Source: Deltaproteobacteria bacterium (GTDB lineage: Bacteria > Desulfobacterota > DSM-4660 > Desulfatiglandales > Desulfatiglandaceae). From it: a stretch of DNA of 64,000 nucleotides. Positions 49,870 through 61,252 of this stretch are shown piece by piece. The stretch spans positions 50,039 to 114,038 of the forward strand of contig JAOZOW010000002.1 in assembly GCA_029933075.1 (NCBI GenBank), given 5' to 3'. Numbering within the stretch: the first letter of the stretch is position 1; the number at the start of each line of letters is the position of its first letter. The translations under genes and the position numbers were made by a program. The notes under the pieces were generated by a model that searched no databases, was not told where the DNA came from, and saw nothing but the letters and a program-made list of their open reading frames with translations.

Positions 49870-51180
49870 ATGAATCCCATCGCAGAAGAGCTCAACGAGA
49901 TCATAAGGGGGTCCAATATCCACATCTATGAAATGCTCTCCGATGTGGGGAAGAATCTCTTTTTTCCCAGGGGGATTCTTTCCCAGAGCGCCGAAGCCAA
50001 GGAGAAAGCACATAGATTCAACGCCACCATAGGCATGGCCACTGAAAAGGGAGACACCATGCACCTCCCTTCGGTAATGGCCATGCTCAGGGGAATCGCG
50101 CCTAAAGAGGCTCTCACGTATGCGCCCTCTTTCGGGATCCCGCCGTTGCGTCAGGCATGGAAAGAGGCCCTCATCCAGAAAAATCCCTCCCTGAAGGGCA
50201 AAGAAATCAGCCTCCCCGTGGTGAGCCAGGCCATCACCCATGGACTCAGCGTAATTTCAGACATGTGGGTGGATCCCGGCGATCCGATCATCCTACCGGA
50301 CAAGATGTGGGGGAACTACAATATGATTTTTGCCGTTCGGAGAGGAGCCCGGATCGTCAACTACGTCCTTTTCGATGGCAATGGAAAATTCAACATCAAT
50401 TCTTTCGAGTCATGCATTAAAAATGAGGCGCAACATGGTAAAAAAATTATCATTATCCTGAACTTTCCTAATAATCCAACCGGGTATACCGTCACACCCG
50501 AAGAGGGAGATAGGATCGTTGACATCCTCACAGACATAGCCGGATCGGGCACCAATGTGCTGGCGGTGACTGACGATGCCTATTTCGGTCTCTTTTATGA
50601 AAAGGACATCCTCACCGAATCCATATTCGCCAGGATCGCGGGCCGCCATCCCCGCCTCATGGCCGTGAAACTGGACGGTGCCACAAAGGAGAATTATGTC
50701 TGGGGCCTCCGGGTAGGGTTCATTACATACGGGGCGGCCCTGGAGGGGGATTCCCCGAAGGCCTACGATGCCCTTGAAAGAAAAACAGCAGGCGCTGTGA
50801 GGGGATCTATCTCCAATGCCTCCCACCTGAGTCAGCAGATCGTGCTCAAATCGCTGCACTCCGAGTCCTTCCCCGCCGAGAAAGAGGACAAATACAGGAT
50901 CATGCTGGAAAGGGCCCGGGAGGTAAAGAAGGTGCTTGCCGATCCCAAATACAAGGGCGCCTTTGAAGCTTATCCGTTTAATTCGGGATACTTCATGTGC
51001 CTGAGGCTAAAAACCGTGGAAGCTGAGCCCTTAAGGGTGCACCTGCTCGACAAATACGGGGTGGGCCTCATCTCGTTGGGGAAGAGCGATCTTCGCGTGG
51101 CGTTCTCATGCCTGGAGAAAGAAGACGTTAGGGAACTTTTCGATACCGTGCTCCGGGGCGTAAGAGATCTGGAGCAATAG
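49870..51180 (+). CDS. Class I/II PLP-dependent aminotransferase
   Basis: A 436-residue fold-type I aminotransferase. It shows SFGIPPLRQAWKEAL, the VSQAITHGLSVI segment, NFPNNPTGYTV (PLP/substrate Asn), VTDDAYFGLFY (Asp/Tyr to the ring), and VKLDGATKENYVWGLRVGF, where the Lys before Glu-Asn is the Schiff-base residue. C-terminal Arg in DLRVAF would bind the substrate carboxylate. Transfers an amino group between an amino acid and a 2-oxoacid; substrate not clear (aromatic and aspartate types are possible). The ATG at 49870 with GAGGAG about eight bases ahead is preferred over an earlier in-frame start. A single-gene transcript facing away from the acyl-CoA operon. Confidence 0.9.
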   Translation: MNPIAEELNEIIRGSNIHIYEMLSDVGKNLFFPRGILSQSAEAKEKAHRFNATIGMATEKGDTMHLPSVMAMLRGIAPKEALTYAPSFGIPPLRQAWKEALIQKNPSLKGKEISLPVVSQAITHGLSVISDMWVDPGDPIILPDKMWGNYNMIFAVRRGARIVNYVLFDGNGKFNINSFESCIKNEAQHGKKIIIILNFPNNPTGYTVTPEEGDRIVDILTDIAGSGTNVLAVTDDAYFGLFYEKDILTESIFARIAGRHPRLMAVKLDGATKENYVWGLRVGFITYGAALEGDSPKAYDALERKTAGAVRGSISNASHLSQQIVLKSLHSESFPAEKEDKYRIMLERAREVKKVLADPKYKGAFEAYPFNSGYFMCLRLKTVEAEPLRVHLLDKYGVGLISLGKSDLRVAFSCLEKEDVRELFDTVLRGVRDLEQ

Positions 51181-51187
51181 GATTTCT

Positions 51188-51204
51188 GCCTCCGGCCTGG
51201 AGGC
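51188..51204. repeat. Short stem-loop between convergent genes
   Basis: GCCTCC and GGAGGC with a 5-base loop, between the aminotransferase and PBP1A stops. There is no T-run on either side, so it is at best a weak end signal. Confidence 0.3.
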
Positions 51205-51213
51205 TGAGATGCG

Positions 51214-53562
51214 CTACTTCTCGTCCATGTCCATTTGCAAGAACTGGCCCGACTTGGCTACTCCGGGCTCCGGGGAATATTCTTTCGGCTCTGTGCCTCT
51301 CTTGAAGGCCTGGAACACTGTCCTCTTTGAGTAGGGATTGGCCAAGAGACCGTTTTCCGCATCTATTTTTGCGAACACAATACCCTCCGGCACAGGGAAA
51401 TCGGTTACAGGCTTCCCTCTCATCATCTCCGACATGAAGTAAAGCCAGATGGGGCTGGCCGCCCTGGAGCCTGTTTCTCCCCTGCCCATGGCGTGCCGAT
51501 CGTCATACCCTACCCATACCCCCGTGACCAGCCCCGGGGTATATCCTATGAACCACGCATCCCACAAATTGTTCGTGGTTCCGGTTTTCCCGGCAACAGG
51601 CCGCTTCAACGCCCTGACCCTCCAGCCGGTCCCCTCCCGGACCACTGCCTTGAGAAGGTCCGTCATGACATAGGCGGTCTCCTTGGATATGACCTCCACC
51701 GTCCGGGGCTGGTTCTCCTCGATCACCTGCCCGCTCCTGTCCTCCACACGTTTTACAAATATAGGCTCAGGCAACATGCCCCCGCTGGCAAATACTGAGT
51801 AAGCCCTGACCAGCTCCATGAGCGATACACCCGAAGAGCCCAGCGCAAGAGAGAGGTCCGGGCTCAACTCGGACCTGACACCAAGCCTCCGGGCATACTG
51901 TATGGCATAGTCGACCCCTATCTTCCTGAGTATCTTCACGGTGATGACATTTCGAGACTTGGCCAGCGCGGTCCTGAAAAGCGTTGGCCCGAAAAACCTG
52001 CCCTTGTAATTTCTTGGCTTCCAGACTTGCTCTTCCAGATTTTGGCCCGATACATAGGGGGCATCCATGATGACTTGGGCCGGGCTCATACCCCAGTCCA
52101 GAGCCGCGGCGTAAATAATCGGTTTAAAAGCTGATCCGGGCTGCCTCCTTGCCTGGATCGCCCTGTTGAACTGACTTTCGGAAAAACCGCGGCCGCCCAC
52201 CATGGCCTTTACTTCACCTGTCTGAGGCACCATACAAAGCAGGGCCCCCTGAATCTCGGGGGTCTGTTCCAGAGACACATTCCATTTGTAGGGCTCATCG
52301 GCTTGCCCAATTATCTTAGCAAGGATAACATCCCTTTTCTTCAGCGCTTCGGAGGGCCTTTTCAGCTTTGCCGCGTAATAGGGGACATCCGGGTTCGGCT
52401 TTCTGGCCCATTTCATCTCTGAAAAGGGCAACAATGCTAACTCGGGGCCGATCCGGACGATGACCTCTCCCTTCTCGTCACTTACCTCCTCCACAAGTGC
52501 CTCTACAATGGAACCCGTTTCAGGGGGCTCGGAGGAAAATTTCTCGGATGCTTCGGAGAGGAAATCCGGGATCTGTTCCGGCTGGAGATGCCTGAGTGGC
52601 CCCCGGTACCCTTCCCTTTTGTCCAGTTCGACCAGTCCCTTTTTCAGCGCCATCCTGGCTGCCTGCTGTGCCTTGAGATCAAGGGTGGTGTAAACCTTCA
52701 AACCTCCGCGGTACAGGAGGTCCCGTCCGTACTTCGCCTCGAGATAACGGCGGACATGCTCCGTGAAGTAGGGGGCTTTCTGGAACATGTTTTCCTGAGC
52801 CCGCCGGATATTGAGAGGGGTTTTCAGGGCATGGACAAGCTGAGCCCGGGTAATATAGCCTTCCCGTTCCATCCTCTCTAAGACATATTTCTGTCTCGCC
52901 TTTGCCCTGTCAAAATGCGTCACAGGAGAATACCGGGCGGGGGCCTGCGGCAACCCGGCCAGAAGGGCCGATTCCGCAAGGGACAGATCCCTGGCCGACT
53001 TGTTGAAATAGATCCTTGCCGCCGCCTCCACACCGTAGGCTCCGTGACCAAGATATATCTCGTTGAGATAGAGAAAAAGGATGCGGTCCTTGGTGAAGTT
53101 CTTTTCAAGCTGGATTGATAGGAGTGCCTCCCGGACTTTCCTCCGGTATGTTCTCCTCGTGTTCCTGAGAAGCAGGGCCCGGGTCACCTGCTGAGTAATG
53201 GTGCTGCCCCCCTGTTCTATCTTTCCGGCGGCGATGTTTTTTATGAGCGCGCGAAAGATACTCTTGATATCCACACCCTCATGCTCGTAGAACCTGGAGT
53301 CCTCGGCAGCAATAAATGCCTGGGTAAGGTGCCTGGGAAGGCCCTTCATCGGGACCACGATTCGACGCTCATCCCAGAACCTGCCGATCACCTCCCCCTC
53401 ATTGCTGTAAACCTCGGTGATGATAGGGGGACGATACTCCCTTACCGAGTCGATAAGGGGCAGGTTGCTCGACCACACATATGCCAGATAGCCCGCGGTG
53501 GAGGCGGCAAGGAGGAATGCCACCGCTAAAAGCGCAACGGCGAACCTCAGAAAGCGTTTCAT
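51214..53562 (-). CDS. mrcA: Penicillin-binding protein 1A
   Basis: A 782-residue bifunctional class A PBP. One N-terminal membrane helix (FAVALLAVAFLLAASTAGYLAY), then the glycosyltransferase (AFIAAEDSRFYEHEGVDIKS, GGSTITQQVTRALLL) and the transpeptidase (RQPGSAFKP with the Ser-Lys pair, about residue 477; KSRN about 536; GKTGTTNNLWD about 660). Lengths and spacing are those of standard PBP1A, giving an internal reference for the unusual PBP at 24611-27865. It overlaps the stop of the ComM-type gene by four bases. Confidence 0.95.
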   Translation of the reverse strand: MKRFLRFAVALLAVAFLLAASTAGYLAYVWSSNLPLIDSVREYRPPIITEVYSNEGEVIGRFWDERRIVVPMKGLPRHLTQAFIAAEDSRFYEHEGVDIKSIFRALIKNIAAGKIEQGGSTITQQVTRALLLRNTRRTYRRKVREALLSIQLEKNFTKDRILFLYLNEIYLGHGAYGVEAAARIYFNKSARDLSLAESALLAGLPQAPARYSPVTHFDRAKARQKYVLERMEREGYITRAQLVHALKTPLNIRRAQENMFQKAPYFTEHVRRYLEAKYGRDLLYRGGLKVYTTLDLKAQQAARMALKKGLVELDKREGYRGPLRHLQPEQIPDFLSEASEKFSSEPPETGSIVEALVEEVSDEKGEVIVRIGPELALLPFSEMKWARKPNPDVPYYAAKLKRPSEALKKRDVILAKIIGQADEPYKWNVSLEQTPEIQGALLCMVPQTGEVKAMVGGRGFSESQFNRAIQARRQPGSAFKPIIYAAALDWGMSPAQVIMDAPYVSGQNLEEQVWKPRNYKGRFFGPTLFRTALAKSRNVITVKILRKIGVDYAIQYARRLGVRSELSPDLSLALGSSGVSLMELVRAYSVFASGGMLPEPIFVKRVEDRSGQVIEENQPRTVEVISKETAYVMTDLLKAVVREGTGWRVRALKRPVAGKTGTTNNLWDAWFIGYTPGLVTGVWVGYDDRHAMGRGETGSRAASPIWLYFMSEMMRGKPVTDFPVPEGIVFAKIDAENGLLANPYSKRTVFQAFKRGTEPKEYSPEPGVAKSGQFLQMDMDEK

Positions 53563-55088
53563 TGCGTAATCCCCCGGTCCAGCATTCTATATTGAATGGC
53601 CTCAGCCACATGAGAAGTATTGATATCCGGAACCCCCTCCAGATCCGCGATGGTCCTTGCTATTTTAAGGATTCGGGCATGGGCCCTTGCGCTCAGGCCG
53701 AATTTTTCCATGGCCTTTTCCAGCAGCGCACCGGAATCGCCGTCGATCTTGCAAAATTTCTTGATCTGCCGGCTGTTCATTCCGGCGTTGTTGTGAATTC
53801 CCAGCCCCCGGAAGCGTTCCCGCTGGATTTCCCCTGCCTCAAGCACCCTCCTGAGAATCTCACTTGAAGATTCCCCGGGCGCTATTTCGGACAGGTCCCT
53901 GTAGGGGACCGCAGGAACCTCCAGATGCATGTCTATTCGATCCATAAGGGGCCCGGAAATTTTGGACCGATAGCGATGAATCTGCACAGATGTACAGCGG
54001 CACTCCCGTTTGGGATCGCCGAGGAACCCGCATGGGCAGGGATTCATGGCCGCCACTAACATGAAATTTGCGGGATAGGTCACGGTGGAATTGGCCCGGG
54101 AAATGGTGACCCGACCGTCCTCCATTGGCTGGCGGAGCACCTCCAGTACGTTCTTTCGGAACTCCGGCAGCTCATCCAGGAACAGAACGCCGTTATGAGC
54201 GAGGCTGACCTGGCCCGGCTTGGGATTCTGCCCACCCCCTATGAGCCCGGCATCGGAAATGGTATGGTGAGGGGCCTGGAAAGGACGGACGTTGATGAGC
54301 CCGCAGCCCTGGGGCATAAGCCCCATTACGCTGTATACTTTAGAAGTCTCGAGGGATTCCTCAAAGCTCAGCTGGGGGAGAATGGTGGGCAGGCGTCTGG
54401 CCAGCATGGTCTTTCCGGACCCCGGCGGGCCGATCATGATCACGTTGTGGCCCCCTGCCGCTGCAATCTCAAGGGCCCTTTTTGCGTTCTCCTGACCCTG
54501 TACGTCCTTAAAGTCGAAATCATAGGCGGGTTTTTTAAAGAGTTCATTGATTTGCACCCTGTATGGACTTATCTTTGACATACCGGTGAGCGTACTGACC
54601 ACCTGGGAGAGGGATCGGGCGGGGTAAATATCGATCTCCTCCACCACGGCCGCCTCGGGGGCGTTTTCGGCAGGCAGGAATATGCCCTCAAAGCCCTGTT
54701 CCTTGGCCGCGATTGCCATGGGGAGGACCCCGCTTACGGGCCTGATCAGGCCGTCAAGGGCCAGTTCCCCCAGAAAGAGATAGGGGTGATATGAGGACCT
54801 GTCCATCAAACCGGTGGCCCCAAGGATCCCCAGTGCCATGGGGAGATCGAAGGCAGAACCTTCTTTTTTGATGTCGGCGGGTGCCAGATTGACCGTGATC
54901 CGATCCGAGGGAAAGTGGTAGCCCGAATTCTTGATGGCGGCTTTGACCCGCTCCTTGCTCTCGCGCACGGCCCCTTCGGGCAGACCCACGGTGGAGAACG
55001 CGGGCAGGCCCTGTGCAATATCCACTTCCACTTCGACAATATAGGCATCTATGCCGATAACTGCGCTGCTGAATATCTTGGCCAGCAT
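53559..55088 (-). CDS. YifB/ComM-family Mg-chelatase-like AAA+ ATPase
   Basis: A 509-residue protein. The N-terminal 190 residues resemble a Lon-protease-type substrate domain (GLPAFSTVGLPEGAVRES, RITVNLAPADIKKEGSAFDLP). Then comes the AAA+ module: IGPPGSGKTMLARRLPTILP (Walker A), GVLFLDELPEF (Walker B), and the C-terminal Mg-chelatase-like domain ending in NTSHVAEAIQYR. ComM-type ATPases act in branch migration during natural transformation or recombination; transformation competence is not implied by this gene alone. It precedes PBP1A with an ATGA overlap. Confidence 0.93.
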   Translation of the reverse strand: MLAKIFSSAVIGIDAYIVEVEVDIAQGLPAFSTVGLPEGAVRESKERVKAAIKNSGYHFPSDRITVNLAPADIKKEGSAFDLPMALGILGATGLMDRSSYHPYLFLGELALDGLIRPVSGVLPMAIAAKEQGFEGIFLPAENAPEAAVVEEIDIYPARSLSQVVSTLTGMSKISPYRVQINELFKKPAYDFDFKDVQGQENAKRALEIAAAGGHNVIMIGPPGSGKTMLARRLPTILPQLSFEESLETSKVYSVMGLMPQGCGLINVRPFQAPHHTISDAGLIGGGQNPKPGQVSLAHNGVLFLDELPEFRKNVLEVLRQPMEDGRVTISRANSTVTYPANFMLVAAMNPCPCGFLGDPKRECRCTSVQIHRYRSKISGPLMDRIDMHLEVPAVPYRDLSEIAPGESSSEILRRVLEAGEIQRERFRGLGIHNNAGMNSRQIKKFCKIDGDSGALLEKAMEKFGLSARAHARILKIARTIADLEGVPDINTSHVAEAIQYRMLDRGITQ

Positions 55089-55145
55089 GGGTGGTCACCC
55101 CTTGGAGGGTCAGGGTTGGTTCGGTGCGGTTCCTTTACTTTGGAC

Positions 55146-55174
55146 TTTACATCTAACATATAAGATCATATCAT
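55146..55174 (+). promoter_or_regulatory. Candidate promoter of the rpoZ-dnaJ operon
   Basis: TTTACA at 55146-55151, 17-base spacer, TATCAT at 55169-55174; both boxes match the consensus in five of six positions. It points at rpoZ, with a leader of about 80 bases. Confidence 0.65.
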
Positions 55175-55265
55175 GCAAAGTTTAATGTTTCGCAAACATT
55201 GCTCAATCCTTTAGTTCCCTCCGGGGTCCTGGAGGAAACAAAAAAATGACGACCAGGAGTTCTCG

Positions 55266-56695
<1,430 letters not shown>

Positions 56696-56821
56696 TCTCT
56701 GATTCTGGACCCCGCAAAGTACCCTCGGGATATGAGCCATTTATGACTTTACTTTGCCCATAAATAGTGATAAAGAACGGCGTCTGCTGGGCAGAGCATA
56801 CACGGATGGGTATGGGTGGAT

Positions 56822-57187
56822 ATGTTGAGTGAAAAGAAGAAAAAGATGTTCAGAAAGCTCCTGATGGAAAGGCTGGATGACCTGCTCAAGGAAGCCAACA
56901 GGACGGTTAGCGGCATGACGGATCAGGGGGGAAATTTTCCTGACCCCACAGACAGGGCAACCCTGGAATCGGACCGTAATTTCACCCTGAGGATCAGGGA
57001 CAGAGAGAGGAAGCTCATTGCAAAAATCAACGAAGCTTTGGACAGGCTCGATGACGGCACCTTCGGTATCTGCGAGGAATGTGGAGAAGAAATCTCCGAG
57101 GCAAGACTGAAAGCACGTCCTGTGACGACCCTTTGCATTGATTGCAAAAAAAAGCAGGAGAACCTGGAAAAAGTCAAAGGATTGTAA
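56822..57187 (+). CDS. dksA: DksA-type RNA polymerase-binding zinc-finger protein
   Basis: A 121-residue protein close to the usual DksA size: a coiled-coil N-terminus (MLSEKKKKMFRKLLMERLDD) and the C4 zinc finger CEECGEEISEARL...TLCIDC (C-x2-C, 17, C-x2-C). The coiled-coil tip carries acidic residues that enter the polymerase secondary channel (DPTDRATLESDRN). Modulates initiation together with ppGpp. The start is the ATG at 56822 (a GTG two codons earlier is less likely). Has its own terminator just downstream. The longer relative at 32459-33046 is a paralogue. Confidence 0.9.
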   Translation: MLSEKKKKMFRKLLMERLDDLLKEANRTVSGMTDQGGNFPDPTDRATLESDRNFTLRIRDRERKLIAKINEALDRLDDGTFGICEECGEEISEARLKARPVTTLCIDCKKKQENLEKVKGL

Positions 57188-57223
57188 CAGAACCAGAAAT
57201 GGCAAAACCAGATCGATTGGACA

Positions 57224-57256
57224 GCCGAGCCGGCGCATATGGTGCTCGGCTTTTTT
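57224..57256 (+). terminator. Intrinsic terminator after dksA
   Basis: GCCGAGC at 57224-57230 pairs with GCTCGGC at 57244-57250, followed by TTTTTT. It shows that the open frame starting at 57239 inside it is not the true start of the next gene. Confidence 0.9.
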
Positions 57257-57340
57257 GTTTTTTCTGCCTCGCTTTGCTCCCGGGTGAAGGCGCAGGGGAG
57301 CCGGGGTAGAATCCATTATACAGAGAAACTTCAAAGTGAT

Positions 57341-60064
57341 ATGATTCATGGCATGCCGGAGAAAGCGAAAAGCACAACAAGGGTGAAGAGGGGGAATCGA
57401 TCCAGGCAGGCCTTCAAAGAGGTCATAACCACGCATATCAATGCCGATTTCGACGCCCTGGCCTCCATGATTGCCGCCAAGAAGCTCTATCCGGATGCCG
57501 CCCTGGTATTCTCCGGCTCCCAGGAAAAGAATCTCCGGGACTTTTTCTTGCATTCCGCCTCATATATTTTCGATTTTACGAAGCTGAAACAGATAGACGT
57601 GGAGGAGATCGAAAGGCTTATCCTGGTAGATACCAGACAGAGGGACAGGATCGGGAAATTTTCCGCCCTGATCGACAGAAAGGATGTGGAGATCCACATC
57701 TTTGATCACCACCCCGCCTCCAAAGAGGATATCCGGGGTCACATGGAGGTGGTCAGACCTGCGGGATCTACCACTACCATTTTAACGGAAATTATTAGGG
57801 AAAAAGGCATCAGCATATCTCCTGACGAAGCCACCATCATGTGTCTCGGGATTCATGAGGACACCGGATCTTTTACCTTCAATTCCACCACCCCCGAAGA
57901 TTACCGTGCAGCTGCCTGGCTTGCCGAGCAGGGGGCCAGCCACAATCTCATTGCCGATCTGCTTACAAGAGAGCTGACCGCTGAGCAGGTCTGGCTTCTC
58001 AACGATATCACCCAGTCGGCCACCACCAGGGTAATCAACGGGGTGGAACTGGTGGTCACCAAGGTGATAAGGGACGAATATGTGGGCGATTTTGCGGTGC
58101 TTGTCCACAAATTCATGGAGATGGAAAACCTGAACGTGGTCTTTGCCCTGGCCCAGATGGAGAACCGGATCTATTTGGTAGCCCGGAGCAGGAGTGAAGA
58201 AGTGAATGTGGGCGAGATCGCAGTGGCCCTGGGAGGGGGCGGTCATCCCCATGCTGCTTCGGCTACCATCAAAAACAAAACCCTCAATCAGGTGGAGAGG
58301 TCGCTGCTGGCTCTTTTGAGGAAGCGTATCAATCCGCTGCGCAAGGCGCGTGACATGATGTCTTCCCCGGTGATCCAGATCTCCCCGGAGGAAACCATCA
58401 AAAAGGCGGCCAACTTGATGACCAGGTACAATATCAATGTGCTCCTTGTCATGGACGATGGGATGCTGAAGGGATACATCACGCGGCAGGTAGTGGAAAA
58501 AGCGGTCTTTTTCGGCCTCGGGCATGTCAAGGTAAACGACTATATGAACATCGAGTTTTCAACCGTCCACCCCAATACCCCCTTAAAGGAAGTCCAGGAT
58601 CTCATCATAAAAAGAAAGCTCAGGATCCTGCCGGTGGTGGATAAGAACAAAGTGATGGGCGTTATCACCCGAACCGATCTCCTCAACATCCTGGTGGGCG
58701 AGCCCCTGGTCCCGGAGTCCCTGTACGATGCAAAACCCGGAGCCCGGGTGATGAGGAAAAAGAATGTCAAGACCCTCCTCAAGGAACGCCTCCCGAGAAA
58801 GATCATAAAGCTGCTGAAAGACTTCGGCCGTACGGCGGACATGCTGGGATACAACGTCTACCTGGTGGGCGGGCTGGTGCGCGATGTTTTCCTGAAACGG
58901 GAAAACCTGGATGTGGATATCGTGGTTGAGGGCGATGGCATAAAGTTCGCCCATGAATTCGCAGAGCATTACGGAGGCCGGGTGAGGAGCCACAGGAAGT
59001 TCCGAACGGCCGTATTGATCCTTCCGGACGGGTTTAAAGTGGATGTGGCCACTGCCCGCATGGAATATTACGAATCCCCTGGCGCCCCCCCCATCGTCAG
59101 GACAAGTTCCCTGAAACTGGACCTGTTCCGACGGGATTTTACCATAAACACCCTTGCCATAAAGCTCAACCAGCGGCACTACGGCACCCTGATCGACTAT
59201 TTCGGTGCATTGAACGACCTCAAGGAAAAAGTTATCCGGGTCCTTCATAACCTGAGCTTCGTGGAAGATCCCACCCGTGTCTTCAGGGCCATCCGGTTCG
59301 AGCAGCGTTTCGGTTTCAGGATAGGTAAGCTCACCCTTTCCCTGATGAAAAACGCGGTTCGGATCAATTGCTTCAAGGATGTGAGCACCCGCAGACTTTT
59401 CCAAGAGCTGAACCTGATACTCAGAGAAGAAGACCCCATAAGGGCCATTGAAAGAATGAACGAGTTCGATCTGCTCCAGTACATCTCTCCTGAAATCAGG
59501 CTCACGCCGGAGCTTCAGGGGCTCCTGGAAGAAATCAAGAAGGTGGTTGCATGGTACAGCCTCCTGTTTCTCGAGGAGCCCTTTGAACCCTGGAAGGTTT
59601 ACTGGCATGGGCTTACCGCCTTTATCGATTTAAAGACCCTTAAAACGCTCGGAGAGAGGGTGGGAAAAGAAGATATTGATGCGAGACAGATGATCTCTCA
59701 GCGTGAGAGGGCGGCAATGCTCCTGGAGAGTCTCAACAGATTTGACGGAGACAACTATCAGCTCTATACATTGCTCAATCCCTATGATACTGAAACACTG
59801 CTCTATTACCTGGCCAAGGCAAGGGCTCAGAAAGTAAGGCGGCTGATTTCCGGCTACTTTACGAGACTCAAGGGGACAAGGGTGGAACTCAAAGGAAAAG
59901 ACCTCATGGACATGGGTTTCAAGCCCGGCCTAATCTTCAAGGACATCTTTGAAGAATTGTTGAAGGCCCGACTGAATAATCTGGTGAAAACCAGGGAAGA
60001 TGAGAAGAAGTTTGTGGAGGAGACTTTCGGGGAAACGGGTCCCGCTGCCCGCGCGGCACACTGA
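57341..60064 (+). CDS. DHH phosphoesterase-CBS-CCA/A-adding nucleotidyltransferase fusion
   Basis: A 907-residue three-part protein. Residues about 28-300: a DHH/DHHA1 phosphoesterase (THINADFDALASM, DTRQRDR, IFDHHPAS, GIHEDTGSF, then GGGGHPHAAS), the fold of RecJ and NrnA. About 335-450: two CBS domains (ARDMMSSPVIQISPEETI, MGVITRTDLLNIL), which bind adenine nucleotides. About 500-907: a class II tRNA nucleotidyltransferase/poly(A)-polymerase head (VGGLVRDVFL, then NLDVDIVVEG) with helical body. It probably joins 3'-end trimming or hydrolysis with A (or CCA) addition under nucleotide control. Such fusions occur in some deltaproteobacteria and related groups. Start ATG 57341 chosen; upstream starts lie in the dksA terminator. 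Confidence 0.92.
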   Translation: MIHGMPEKAKSTTRVKRGNRSRQAFKEVITTHINADFDALASMIAAKKLYPDAALVFSGSQEKNLRDFFLHSASYIFDFTKLKQIDVEEIERLILVDTRQRDRIGKFSALIDRKDVEIHIFDHHPASKEDIRGHMEVVRPAGSTTTILTEIIREKGISISPDEATIMCLGIHEDTGSFTFNSTTPEDYRAAAWLAEQGASHNLIADLLTRELTAEQVWLLNDITQSATTRVINGVELVVTKVIRDEYVGDFAVLVHKFMEMENLNVVFALAQMENRIYLVARSRSEEVNVGEIAVALGGGGHPHAASATIKNKTLNQVERSLLALLRKRINPLRKARDMMSSPVIQISPEETIKKAANLMTRYNINVLLVMDDGMLKGYITRQVVEKAVFFGLGHVKVNDYMNIEFSTVHPNTPLKEVQDLIIKRKLRILPVVDKNKVMGVITRTDLLNILVGEPLVPESLYDAKPGARVMRKKNVKTLLKERLPRKIIKLLKDFGRTADMLGYNVYLVGGLVRDVFLKRENLDVDIVVEGDGIKFAHEFAEHYGGRVRSHRKFRTAVLILPDGFKVDVATARMEYYESPGAPPIVRTSSLKLDLFRRDFTINTLAIKLNQRHYGTLIDYFGALNDLKEKVIRVLHNLSFVEDPTRVFRAIRFEQRFGFRIGKLTLSLMKNAVRINCFKDVSTRRLFQELNLILREEDPIRAIERMNEFDLLQYISPEIRLTPELQGLLEEIKKVVAWYSLLFLEEPFEPWKVYWHGLTAFIDLKTLKTLGERVGKEDIDARQMISQRERAAMLLESLNRFDGDNYQLYTLLNPYDTETLLYYLAKARAQKVRRLISGYFTRLKGTRVELKGKDLMDMGFKPGLIFKDIFEELLKARLNNLVKTREDEKKFVEETFGETGPAARAAH

Positions 60065-60105
60065 TCAATTTCCCCGATCACATTCGGAAAGGACGATTTG
60101 GCACC

Positions 60106-61089
60106 ATGGAGAAACGGAGGATCGTCAGTGGGATGAGACCCACAGGGCGGATTCATTTCGGACACCTGCACGGCGCCCTGCTCAACTGGAAAGAGTTGCA
60201 GGACGATTACCGGTGTTTCTATTTTATCGCTGACTGGCATGCACTGACCAGCGAATATGCCAGGCCCGATATTATCCGGCAGAGCACTTACGACATCATT
60301 ATCGACTGGATCTCGGTGGGGCTCGATCCGGAACGATGCACCTTTTTTGTCCAGTCCGAGATCAAGGAGCATGCGGAATTACACCTCCTGCTTTCAATGA
60401 TCACCCCCCTGCCCTGGCTGGAGCGAAACCCCACCTACAAGGAACAGCTCAAAGAGCTGACCCAAAGGGACGTCTATACTTACGGATTCCTGGGATATCC
60501 GGTGCTTCAGGCGGCGGACATACTGATGTACAAGGCAAATGGAGTGCCGGTTGGAGAGGACCAGGCGCCCCACGTGGAGCTCACAAGAGAAATCGCCCGC
60601 AGGTTCAACAATCTCTATGGCAAGGTATTCCCCGAGCCGGACACGCTATTGACCCCCACGGCCAAAATCCTCGGCACTGACAGACGTAAAATGAGCAAGA
60701 GTTACAACAACGCCATCTTTCTCACGGACGGTGACGAAGAGGTTGACCGGAAGGTTATGCAGATGATAACGGATCCCCAGCGGAAGACCAAAAAGGATCC
60801 GGGGGACCCTGCGATCTGCAATGTCTTTTCATTCCATGAGATTTACACCGATGCTCACACCGTCTCCGGTATCGACCGACAATGTCGTTCAGCTGAAATC
60901 GGCTGCGTGGAATGCAAGAGAATCATGGCCCGCAGCCTGAAGACAGCCCTTGAACCCGTAAGGGCAAAACGGGGCGAGCTTGAAGCCGATATGAAGAGGG
61001 TCAGGGAAATAGTGGAGCAAGGAAATGAAAGGGCCCGGGCCATCGCCAGGAATACCATGGAAGAAGTGCGAGCCGCCATAAAAATATGA
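60106..61089 (+). CDS. trpS: Tryptophanyl-tRNA synthetase
   Basis: A 327-residue class I aminoacyl-tRNA synthetase. HIGH-type motif HFGHLHGALL near residue 17, ADWHALTSEYA, QAADILMYKANGVPVGEDQAPH (tryptophan binding) and KMSKSYNN. Length is normal for TrpS. It also carries a cysteine group in SAEIGCVECKR with another Cys nearby in QCRS, as in the iron-sulfur-containing TrpS branch, though a full four-Cys motif is not certain. It starts 41 bases after the fusion gene. Confidence 0.95.
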   Translation: MEKRRIVSGMRPTGRIHFGHLHGALLNWKELQDDYRCFYFIADWHALTSEYARPDIIRQSTYDIIIDWISVGLDPERCTFFVQSEIKEHAELHLLLSMITPLPWLERNPTYKEQLKELTQRDVYTYGFLGYPVLQAADILMYKANGVPVGEDQAPHVELTREIARRFNNLYGKVFPEPDTLLTPTAKILGTDRRKMSKSYNNAIFLTDGDEEVDRKVMQMITDPQRKTKKDPGDPAICNVFSFHEIYTDAHTVSGIDRQCRSAEIGCVECKRIMARSLKTALEPVRAKRGELEADMKRVREIVEQGNERARAIARNTMEEVRAAIKI

Positions 61090-61252
61090 TAGAAATCCTG
61101 TCTGTCCAAGAAGGCCCCTGTCCTGATATGGAGGTGTTCCTGTCGGTGTAGGCGGGGAAAGAAGCATATTTAACCGCTGCTGTTTTCAAGTGGATATTTA
61201 TGAAATGCTGCGGGCCGCAGCACATTCCTGAGCGGAAAAGGTGAACAACCAG

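Noticed and set aside
57239-57340. N-terminal extension of the DHH-CBS fusion to the ATG at 57239
   Set aside because: This start lies inside the dksA terminator hairpin and the extra residues are unlike any domain.
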